Shown here in pieces: positions 31,800 through 42,212 of a stretch of 64,000 nucleotides of DNA; position 1 is the stretch's first letter, and each line of letters begins with the position of its first letter. The stretch spans positions 3,270,945 through 3,334,944 of the forward strand of contig NW_003314265.1 of NCBI RefSeq assembly GCF_000143415.4. Reading direction: 5' to 3'. A program made the position numbers and the translations under genes. Source of the DNA: Selaginella moellendorffii. Lineage: Eukaryota > Streptophyta > Lycopodiopsida > Selaginellales > Selaginellaceae. Below the pieces are notes generated by a model. The model was not told the DNA's origin and did no database searches. It was given only the letters and a program-made list of their open reading frames with translations.

Positions 31800-33534
31800 T
31801 ATGAGACACAAAATCCCTAGGCCCCAAAGTGGAGCCGGAAAGGATGCCACGTGGTAGTGGCCGAAGCGAAAGCCCAAACAAGTGTAACACGTTTGGACTA
31901 AAAGCTCTAACTTGGAAGGTCGAGAGCGGGAGTGGAACTCCCAACAAAGTGCTCAAGGAGTGAGCACGAAGCGAGCAATAAGCAAGGCTCCAAAAAAAAG
32001 GACCAACACATGACACGTGGAAGTGTCCGAGATGGGGTCCGAGGCGGACCCTAGTTGGAGTCCGAGATGGACCCGAAGTGGAGTCCAATATGGAGTCCGA
32101 GATGGACCCGAAGTGGAGTCCGATATGGAGTCCGAGATGGACCCGAAGTGGAGTTCGAGGTGGACCGAGACGGAGTCCGAGATGGACCCGAGATGGAGTC
32201 TGAGATGGAGTCCGAGATGGAGTCCGAGGTGGACCGAGACGGAGTCCGAGATGGACCCGAGATGGAGTCCGAGATGGACCGAGACGGAGTCCGAGATGGA
32301 GTCCGAGATGGACCGAGACGGAGTCCGAGATGGAGTCCAAGATGGAGTCCGAGAAGGACCCGAGATGGAGTCCGAGGTCGAGATCGAGACCGGGACCAAG
32401 ACCGAGACCGAGACTGAGACCGGGACCAAGATCGAGACCGGGACCGAGACCGCGACCGAGGCCAAGGCTGAGACCGAGCCCGAGCCCGAGTCCGAGTCCG
32501 AGTCCGAGTCCGAGTCTGAGTCCGAGTTCGAGTCTGAGAGGGTGAAAGCCCAAAGCGTTCATCTCCCAGACCCTGGGGGGTTTGGTGAGCTCCAAAAGTA
32601 TAGTAAGGGGGAGGACTGCAGTGGAGCCAGTTTGGCCAGGAAAGGCCAATTTGGCCCAGGAAGGCCAGACCCTGTGTTGGGTGATGAACTGACCACTGGG
32701 AAGTCCAAGACTAGAGTGAATACGGACCGACAAACGGGGTAGCTTGGTGAAGTGTTCAAGAGCCGGCTCTAGTTCCCCCGGGAGATCGACTGGCCGATGC
32801 TCCCAGTCCAAGTGTGGGTGGCACTACCTACTTGGATACTAGGCGTGGCTCAACAGAACCTCGCTCTAAGCCCATGGCTAGAGCACCTAAAGGCGATAGG
32901 TGGGGAGAGTACCCAGGTGGCTCGGGTAAGGCCACGGTGTTCCAAAATGTCGTCCCAAAGGCCCAGACTGTGGAAAGGAAGAGGAGCAGTCCTCTGGGGT
33001 AGTGACCAAGGACACAGTCGTGTGGTGAGGAAGTCCCAGAGGACCATGGGACTTAGTGGTCGGGCCTGTGGGCCTCGATCCAGTGGCAGTGTTGGCAAAC
33101 ACGGCCAAGGGCAGAAAGGGACTTGGTAGGAACTAACAAAGGGACTTTGGGGAAGGCGATTCCCCAGGTCTGTGGGCATCCTAAGGATGCTAAGGAGTGG
33201 ATCTAGGATGACCCCTCATGGACAGATGGCCCAGTCTTGGAGAGACGGGATGGTGATGCAAGTGGTATTGGACCACTAGCGCAGCAAAGGTGAATGGGCA
33301 TGGCCTTAGCGTAACGGGCCGAGATGTCAGTGGTACCTTTGGGTGTCGGTCATGGGATCGGACACGTGGAGCACTTGGACCAAGTGCAAAGGTTGAGTGG
33401 CATGGATGCCATTCTCGGGGCTAGCAAGCCCCAAGTCCTGAATGGGACTTATGGAGGTTGTGAATGAGACTCCTCCAAGTGGTCGGAGGTGTGGTTAAGT
33501 GACTAAAGTAGAATGGAAAAATTAGTCGCTTACA
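31800..33534. mobile_element. GC-rich non-coding insert with minisatellite
   Basis: About 1735 bp of GC-rich DNA interrupt the old LARD LTR. Imperfect flanks GTAAC (31795-31799) and GTAAT (33535-33539) could be a mutated 5-bp target-site duplication, and the right end reads ACA. No protein domain was recognised. It may be a solo LTR or a fragment of another LARD-type family. The exact ends are uncertain. Confidence 0.4.
32020..32540. repeat. Hexamer-derived minisatellite (GAGTCC/GAGACC)
   Basis: From 32020 to 32360 there are tandem units built on GAGTCCGAGATGGACC with variants GAAGTG, GACCGAGACG and AATATG. From 32360 to 32470 the unit is GACCGAGACC/GGGACC-like, and from 32470 to 32540 it is CCGAGT repeated about ten times. 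All units are built on a 6-nt theme, so long reading frames stay open on both strands without being genes. Confidence 0.85.
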
Positions 33535-33744
33535 GTAATCTTATTCTTGTTCTACATCTGACTTAAGTCTAAACTTAAGTTCCATTCCAAGCTAGCTAAT
33601 GAAGTACTTATATCTTTATATTAAGCATATCCTAAAATACTGTGAGACTCCATTTAGCTCCATTCTTCGTGTTAGTTTTACAATTGAGATGTTGGAAGCT
33701 CTAGGATTGTTCTAACATTGCTCTATGCTTTTTTCCCTTTGCTC

Positions 33745-33858
33745 CATACTATGTTAGAAAGCTCACTTAACAATTTAATATTTATATTTATGTAAAGGTT
33801 AAACTTTTATTTCTTTCCCACTCATAAAAAACACCTAAAAGTGGATTACTATATATTA
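33745..33858 (+). repeat. Helitron Rep-gene fragment as filler in an old LTR
   Basis: This 114-bp piece inside the LARD LTR aligns with the Helitron reading frame at about 49826-49940, same strand. Shared blocks include GTAAAGGTT, TTTCTTTC and AAAAGTGGATTACTA. It has no Helitron ends and interrupts otherwise collinear LTR sequence. Confidence 0.7.
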
Positions 33859-34118
33859 AGTTGAATGCTCAAAAGTCACTCCATGATCTAGTTTCTTCAT
33901 TCCTTAATTGCAAATTTGGAAGTTTAGCTCTGTTCCTTCATTTAGTGGCCCAAGGCCCTAAAACTTGGGTTTTGCTCCATTGTCTTTAGACACATGGCAT
34001 ATGGCATATGGTATATGACTCATATGACTCATATGGCACATGGAGGGTTTAGGTTTCACTTCATGATTATTCTATAGTAAACCACTATAGGATAAACGGT
34101 GAAAATCATATATGTTAC

Positions 34119-34956
34119 ATTTGGTATTAAAGAATAAACCTTAATGAATATTGTTCAATAAAATTGGGCAACTAGTCTTGTTACATATGTAGAAATGAAA
34201 ACAATGATCCAAATGGGTACATGTTTAGGTGTCATGACTTTGCATTTGTTCATTGGGTATGGATTTTGATTACCTTCTTGTACCATATTGAGTGAACTTG
34301 CTCTTGTGCTTATAAGATGGATTGAAATGTACCATTTGCACGAGTTTGCACTTGGGCTCATGAGTGAGGCACATTAGCAACTCAAGGTTACACTTGAGTC
34401 GGTAGGATTAATGTTAACCTATCATTGGTTACCGTGAGTTGTTCCATGTACTATGGGTAAAAATAAACCTTCTCTAGATTTGCTATGAGTGGCGAATAAG
34501 CTAGTCTATAGCTATTTAGCACAACACTAGTGGATCTTTCCTAGGCATGATTATAAATGGATCAATCAAAACTGTAGGGGTTAGTCTTTTGGTTCAAATA
34601 ATTATTGCCATGCTCTTTTATAAAAAAAATTTGGATTGGAACTAAAGGTAGTGCAAACATAAGCTTGAGGTTTAATCAAGATGAGACCGAAAAGAAGAGC
34701 TTGTGTACCAATATAAGTCTATCTCATGGTTTTCACTTTAATTTCGGTTGGGTGTTGATCATGTATAGTTAGTCTTTTCAAGACATGCTCAGACCTATTA
34801 GCTAAATGTATTAGTGATTTTATTGTTGTTAGTCATTTAGTCTGTGCTTGTCTATATTCCTATATCTCATACCTAAGGTTACACCTTCATGTTGCACAAG
34901 TATATGACTTAATGATGTGAGTTAGTGTTTAGGTCTTATAAAGGTAAGTTGAAGAG
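34119..34956 (+). mobile_element. Old LARD internal region, left part
   Basis: Collinear with the reverse complement of the young element from 41076 to about 40500 and then from about 38850 to 38575, so it lacks about 1.6 kb relative to the young copy. It ends in AAGAG, which is duplicated after the young insertion, and continues at 42213. No coding capacity. Confidence 0.75.
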
Positions 34957-36102
34957 TGTAGCGCATGTGGTTTTGACCCTTTATCCTATGGTGATTTACC
35001 ATAGGATAACACCACGAAGCGGAACCTAGACCCTCTTTGTGCCACGTGACAGATGCCACGTGTCACATGCCACGTGTCCATGCCACGTGTCCACAGGAAC
35101 CCGAGGTTCAGGGCCTTGGGCCACTGAACGAAGGAACGGTGCCAAACTCCCAAGCGTGACGCCAAGGAGTGATGGAACCGGACCACGGAGCAACTCCCGA
35201 GCATATAGCCCAAGGAGCGAAGGGACAGGGGCCCGGAGCGACTTGGAACAGTCCTAGAGCAACCAGCATCCCAATGCCAGGACCAGCACGCAAAACGGAG
35301 CCAAACGGAGTCTGGCGCTATTTCGGCATACCGGTGGCCTAACGTGAGAGTATGGGTACTCCACCAGCTAGCATGGAATGGAACTTGGGCTTAGACCCAA
35401 GCCGGACGCAGAACAAGGACAGGCACGCAAGCGGGAGCTAGACTATGCCTCAGGTTGGTCAGCCATGCCCGACCTACCCACTATCCCTACTATACATTTG
35501 GAACCCCCCACAGCCCCCCCCCCCTTGAGGAACACACGCTTTGGGCTTTCACCCCAAGCCTCCCTTAGTATCAGGAGTTAGTCTCTGGGACAAGCTTAAA
35601 ACTTACTAAATATGGAATGTCCTTAGAATGCGAATTTGGACACAGGACGAATACCATTGTGTTCAGGCCGATCTCTACATTCCGTAGATATGCCAAATGA
35701 GCAAATCTAGACACTTTCCATAAATAGCATTTGGGACCGAAATGAGACTAACACAAAGGGCATGATAGCGAGGGTGTTTGGCAGACACGGTAAGCTATCA
35801 TCTAGCGATATTGAGGGACCAAGCTCAATATCGCGGGGGTTCCCAACACTAGCAAGTGCAAGTCAACGAATGAGTTTCTCTAACCAGGTCAAGTATGCTT
35901 GACTAAATAGACACTTAGGAATTCCTTCCTTATGCTCATCTGGTCAAGTGCACACGCGAGGACCAGTTTCTCAACTAGCTTAGGCAGAGACTGATAACGG
36001 GTCCAGCAATACCGACCTCTTGCCATCGTGGCAATAAGGTAAGAGTGTCCGTAAGGACTAGCCGACAGGTAACTTTCGATACCCGAAGTCACATTCGCGA
36101 CA
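34957..36102 (-). repeat. 3' LTR of the young LARD element
   Basis: On the sense (minus) strand it starts TGTCGCGAAT and ends ATGCGCTACA. It carries a tandem run of CACGTG motifs at about 35043-35092, one unit longer than in its partner, and a perfect 12-bp inverted repeat at 34981-35009. Confidence 0.95.
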
Positions 36103-39100
36103 CTCTCCCCCCCTTGGGAAGATCGACGTCCTCGTCGATGCATACTCCAGTCTAGAATACCGCCAAGGAAACAACTATGTGAGAAATGCACCAACTTAAA
36201 TGAGTTAGGGAGCAACCTCTTTGTCTAACGCGGATGCGCTACCAGCTCAGACACCTTCCGGCCGTCGCCGACAAGGAAATGACCAACGGAGTCAGCCACC
36301 CTTGCTGCTCTAGGAGTCACCCAGCTTACAAAAGTGTGATATGCCCTGCCCGCAGAGACATAGAGAGAGGAACCAGAGGCCCCAACCCTCCTGAGCAAAG
36401 AAACCAAACCCGTCGGTAAGGTTTAGATAGACTACTGTAAACAGGCAGTTAGAGTTGTTTACACGGTCACGCCCTTTCAATGGAATAAGGAACATCGACA
36501 GAGAGGCGGGTGATGTGACCAGTCGACAGTAGCTACCCCATGACTAGAGATTTCAACATGCACACGAAGTGCCGAAGCCAGTCTGCCTATACTGGCCCAA
36601 ACTCAAAGATCAATATATAGGGACTATATCGAAGTCATAAACAATGATATCTTAGAGATGTAATTATCAGTGAATAATGCTTAGATGAGAACACAAATGT
36701 ATTCCAAATAAGTTATCATCCGATAAACGAGTATTACAGTATAGAAACCACCAAGATCACTATAATTGGTAAACATAGGAATCACCATCCAACAAAATTT
36801 AATAGCAAGTATATCATCAAGGAAACTCAATGATGAAACTTAACTATCGAAGATGGTAGAGAGAATGCCAAACAACTTACGAAAGATAACTCAAAGAACA
36901 CAAAGTATCATTTGACTGGCAAACCAAATTTTGGCGAATGTATCACCCAAAGGAAATAACATCCAAATCTATCAAAACTAACTCAAGCAACAATCAACAG
37001 AAGAGAATGAATGTGGTAAGACCAACAAACACTCATTCCTGCCAACTATCACAAAAGCCAATCTGAATAGATCCCAGTCAACAATACCAAGGAACTCAAG
37101 TTGCCTAAGCAAGTGTTAGCAACATCCTACTGACGTCTCAAACCCAAGAGACCAATCCAGAGCAAACCACAAACAACTTGTGGTATTACAAAAAGCCAAA
37201 AGCTATCAAAGAGAACAACTAACCATCATGAAAGATCATTAATCATCCCATCAATAAGAGATATGCAGAATCATCGTCTTAGAAGGAATCCACCATCCCG
37301 AAGAATAGCAAATCAATCTAGATCAACGATAATCAAGCAAAACCTCGTACAAGGATAATCAATTATCCTAGATGATAGTCAATCATCATCAATGATTGCT
37401 AATTTAAAATGCAAATACTAACTTGTACATCGAAGCTAAAGAGCCAAAAATGCCTTCCCCAACAACTTCTAACAAATGGAACAATGAGCATAAAACTCAA
37501 AGGACCAAAAGTTCGAAGAAGCTTATAGCCAAGTCTTACTTAATAATGATCACGAGTCTCATAGAAGCTAACTTCAATGCTAAAGAAGAACTCATAGTGC
37601 AACCCACAATGTCTTCCTCAACACATCCATAAGCTAAACTCCATAATGCCAAAGCTAATGAAAAGCATTTTTGCATCAATCCAAAAGCTAAGCACAATGG
37701 AGCTATGCTCAACAAGTGATCACTAAATGATCCTCCATGAATCCATCTATAGCAAGACGTAACTCACTTCATAGCAAGCACAAGAAGAATCATCAATGAT
37801 TGATATATTTCAACTAAAATCCCATAAGGATTCAAAAATATTCCAACATCGATCACTAACTCTCCCACTTGTAGAGTTAGCATAGTCCATGACTAAATCA
37901 CTTTTCAAGGAAAATCTCAAAGCTCAACCCCTACTAAATAATCTCGTCTAAAGCACAACTAACTCAACTTGCCACTCAGTTCATTTGAACGTCAACAGAG
38001 TTGCTAACTAGCAAAATGCACAAATGCCAACAACACAAAGCTATAGCCAAATCATCAACACTATATTCATCAAGACTAATGAAACTCAATATCAATCCTT
38101 GGAAGGATATCTCATTTCACTCAGATCTCAATATCAACAATATCAATAACAAGGCATCACTTCAATGCCATCAACATCAGGACAAAGCTAGAAGAAAGCA
38201 AGAGTGAATCACCACTCGGAGCTTTCCAGCAACCAAGCTAACCAAAGTCGAAGATACTATACTTAGTATCCGAGACCAATCCTTCAGCAATACTCAGTTA
38301 CAGATAACATTTCATCAAAGAGTGAATCACCACATCCAAGACTCAATGAAATCCAACACCACAGACTAAACGTAACCAAATGATATCGACAGAGATAGAA
38401 TCGATATACTAACATAGAAAACCTATGCAAGTCTAACGACACGATCCTCCGCAACACCATCCGGTAAAGCAAGCCCATCACTGCTAAATCATCATCGAGC
38501 AAAGCAAGTGTCAACTGTCCTTGATGAAGTCTACAAGTAATCACTAGTCGCAAAGCAACTAACAATCACTCTTCAACTTGCGTTCACAAGACCCAAACAC
38601 CAACTCATATCATCAAGTCACATACTTGTCCAACATGAACATAATACCCCAGGTACGAGATAAAAGTTCATAGACAAGCACAAACTAAATGACCACTCGA
38701 ATCCAACTCAACCGCAATAAGCTCACTAATGCATTTAGTCAATAGCTCTGAGCATGCCTTGAAGAGGCTAGCTATGCATGATCAACACTTAGCCGAAACT
38801 AAAATGAAGACCATGAGATGGACTCATATTGGTACACAACCTCCTCATAGACAAAGCTATAGTACAGGTACCAACATTTCAACTTGTAAACAACTAAGTT
38901 GGACATCACCATCCTTAGTCAAGGTGCAGGACCACCAGGACCAAGTCAAGATCAGTGAGAGCTCACTACTCTCATAGAGTCTTAACAAAATGCAAGGTGC
39001 AACCTGCCACCGAGCATAATGCTACAAAAGAAAGGCACAAGAGTCACCCTTCTTAGAAAAGTGCAACGGCCACTTTTCTACATCAACTCCAGACTCTATC

Positions 39101-41060
39101 CAACCCAATTGCTTTAGCCCCAAAAGTCAGCATCCCTTTTCGGGTTGCATCATACAAACTATATACTAAGGTCTAAGTTAACCAAAGTTAACTCGAACCC
39201 CTTCACTAGTTTGTACTGGCTTACAAAGAAAAATGGAATGGTTTTCGGCAAAGTGATCAACAGATCAGCCATTGGAAAAGCCTAAGAAAATTTGTGGAAA
39301 ATTTCCATCCTAGAGAAAGAATGACTCTTAGTCCAGGATTGCAAACTTTCAAGACTCAACCAACTTCCTCCTACCAACAACTTCACATAGGTTCACTTCA
39401 ACACCAATTCTCATGACCCATAGTATGCTTAAGCCTCGAACATCTTTGCCCATCTAACCGATATCCAACACCGACATCCGCAAAGTGCTAAATGAGCATC
39501 CAAGGCTTGATCACAAAGACCACATCATCGGATATCCACATTGCACTAACACTCTTCTTCAACCACTTTCAAGATCCAATGTGAAGCCAAAACACTAACA
39601 AGAAAAATGACATGGAAAATCAAGCTCTAAGGAAACTTCCTCATCACTTGAAATAACAATGCCACCTCCACTAACACAAGTGTTAGTGATGTCAATGTCC
39701 CAACTACACATCTTCTCCATCCAACAATCTACTCCAAGTGCTAACAGATCAACCGACAAGTCATAGCAAGTGAATGCTATAACCCTTTTCCAACACCTAA
39801 TGGGCAAACCCTCAAAGAAACAAGGTACCAACATAAGCTTAGCATAATGGACCACTATAGAGAATCCAGTCAAAGCTACTATAATGCTACTTCGTGCAAG
39901 TAGATTAGCTTCTCCATCAACCACTTTGGGGTTGATCATCATTTACCCAAGCAACTTCGTAAACGCATTACTCTTTATCACATGGATATGATATAAGCAT
40001 CACAATGACTTGATCATCAATTGAGTAACGCAATGAGCAATGCCTATGTCATTACTTCAAATGTTTATGTGAGTATCAAATGCCAACTCGATTCGACAAA
40101 ATGCAACATAAATGCCACACTCCACCAATAGAGGTTTACGACACCCAACACCACTAACTTTTTTTCACAACACGGACAAGCTCATGCCACTCTCTTTCCG
40201 ACCAATCTCAAAACTATTCCAACACCAAGCTACTCAAGGAGCAATAGCAAGGTTCCCCGGAAAAGAATTGAGCATTGCAACCCAAGTCTTCCAATAGCAA
40301 GCTTAGACAAAATGGATTAGCGCTTCACCGCTATCCATCCCATAACTCACCATTGTAAGACCACCATCTCCAACATGCGTCAAAATAGGGACTCTTGATT
40401 GCATAATGTGAATATGAGCAATGAGTCACACCTCGTTGCAAATCATCTCTCCAAGAAGAAAAGATGATTTACGTGTTTGATCCTTCATCCCCGATGACTC
40501 TCTTTTCGGTCTCATCTTTGACCAAACCTCAAGCTTGCTTTCGCACTGCCTTCAGTCTAATCCAAGAAAAGTTTATGAGAGAGCACGGCAATGACTACTT
40601 GAACCAATAGACTAATCCCTATAGTCTTGATTGATCCACCTGTAATCATGCCTAGGAAAGATCCACTAGTGCCGTGCTAAACAGCTACGGACCAGCCTAT
40701 TTGCCACTCATAGCAAACCCAAGGAAAGTTTACTTTCACCCACGGTACATGAAACAACTCATGAAACCACCGATAGGCTAACATTAATCCTGCCAACTCA
40801 AAGTGTAACCTCGAGTTGCTAATGTGCCTCACTCACGAGCCCAAGCGCAAACTCGTGCAAATTGGAACAACCTATTCCCTCTTATGAGCCCAAGCTCAAG
40901 CTCACATCATAAGGTATAACAAGGTAACAATATTTATACCCAAGGAACAATTCCGAAGTCTTTGCACCCAAACGTGTACCCACTCGGATCATCGTTTTCA
41001 TCTCTGCGTATGCAACGAGACTAGTTGCCCAATCTCATTGGATAGTTCTCGCCGAGACTC

Positions 41061-41074
41061 ATCCTCTGATACCA
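41061..41074 (-). other. Primer-binding site of the young LARD element
   Basis: The minus strand reads TGGTATCAGAGGAT, separated by 2 nt from the 5' LTR. The first ten bases match the complement of the 3' end of plant initiator-Met tRNA, the usual primer for plant LTR elements. Confidence 0.9.
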
Positions 41075-41076
41075 AA

Positions 41077-42212
41077 TGTAGCGCATGTGGTTTTGACCCT
41101 TTATCCTATGGTGATTTACCATAGGATAACACCACGAAGCGGAACCTAGACCCTCTTTGTGCCACGTGACAGTCACATGCCACGTGTCCATGCCACGTGT
41201 CCACAGGAACCCGAGGTTCAGGGCCTTGGGCCACTGAACGAAGGAACGGTGCCAAACTCCCAAGCGTGACGCCAAGGAGTGATGGAACCGGACCACTGAG
41301 CAACTCCCGAGCATATAGCCCAAGGAGCGAAGGGACAGGGGCCCGGAGAGACTTGGAACAGTCCTAGAGCAACCAGCATCCCAATGCCAGGACCAGCACG
41401 CAAAACGGAGCCAAACGGAGTCTGGCGCTATTTCGGCATACCGGTGGCCTAACGTGAGAGTATGGGTACTCCACCAGCTAGCATGGAATGGAACTTGGGC
41501 TTAGACCCAAGCCGGACGCAGAACAAGGACAGGCACGCAAGCGGGAGCTAGACTATGCCTCAGGTTGGTCAGCCATGCCCGACCTACCCACTATCCCTAC
41601 TATACATTTGGAACCCCCCACAGCCCCCCCCCCCTTGAGGAACACACGCTTTGGGCTTTCACCCCAAGCCTCCCTTAGTATCAGGAGTTAGTCTCTAGGA
41701 CAAGCTTAAAACTTACTAAATATGGAATGTCCTTAGAATGCGAATTTGGACACAGGACGAATACCATTGTGTTCAGGCCGATCTCTACATTCCGTAGATA
41801 TGCCAAATGAGCAAATCTAGACACTTTCCATAAATAGCATTTGGGACCGAAATGAGACTAACACAAAGGGCATGATAGCGAGGGTGTTTGGCAGACACGG
41901 TAAGCTATCATCTAGCGATATTGAGGGACCAAGCTCAATATCGCGGGGGTTCCCAACACTAGCAAGTGCAAGTCAACGAATGAGTTTCTCTAACCAGGTC
42001 AAGTATGCTTGACTAAATAGACACTTAGGAATTCCTTCCTTATGCTCATCTGGTCAAGTGCACACGCGAGGACCAGTTTCTCAACTAGCTTAGGCAGAGA
42101 CTGATAACGGGTCCAGCAATACCGACCTCTTGCCATCGTGGCAATAAGGTAAGAGTGTCCGTAAGGACTAGCCGACAGGTAACTTTCGATACCCGAAGTC
42201 ACATTCGCGACA
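41077..42212 (-). repeat. 5' LTR of the young LARD element
   Basis: Near-identical partner of 34957-36102, adjacent to the primer-binding site. It lacks one 10-bp unit of the CACGTG run near 41172 and has the same 12-bp inverted repeat at 41101-41129. Confidence 0.95.

Larger units (their letters stand above)
30709..34118 (+). mobile_element. Old LARD-family 5' LTR in plus orientation, broken by three insertions
   Basis: Pieces at 30709-31235, 31741-31799, 33535-33744 and 33859-34118 are collinear with the reverse complement of the young LTR. They start TGTGAATGTG and end ATGTTACA, next to a decayed primer-binding site TGGTATTAAAG at 34121. The gaps between pieces are a TRIM (31236-31735), a GC-rich insert (31800-33534) and a Helitron-derived filler (33745-33858). 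The element's internal region continues at 34119-34956 and 42213-44073. Confidence 0.75.
34957..42212 (-). mobile_element. Full-length young LARD-like LTR retrotransposon, TSD AAGAG
   Basis: A 7256-bp element flanked by AAGAG on both sides (34952-34956 and 42213-42217). LTRs are 34957-36102 (1146 bp) and 41077-42212 (1136 bp). By eye they differ at only three substitutions and one 10-bp repeat-unit indel. The primer-binding site TGGTATCAGAGGAT (minus strand, 41061-41074) matches initiator-Met tRNA, and the polypurine tract (minus strand, 36103-36121) abuts the left LTR, so sense is minus. The 4974-bp internal region has no frame above about 115 codons and no Gag or Pol motif, so the element must be mobilised in trans by a coding relative. 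Confidence 0.95.

Noticed and set aside
32017-32742. A 241-codon plus-strand frame with SEMDPRW-like repeats
   Set aside because: Same minisatellite as above; its repeated peptide simply mirrors the DNA units.
31741-32811. A 356-codon minus-strand frame rich in Gly, Leu and Ser
   Set aside because: It is created by the hexamer-based minisatellite, which keeps several frames open on both strands. There is no domain, start context or splice support.
36103-41076. Several 60-115 codon frames in the young LARD interior as possible Gag or accessory proteins
   Set aside because: None has zinc-knuckle, protease, RT or integrase motifs, and they occur on both strands without order. The interior is best seen as non-coding.
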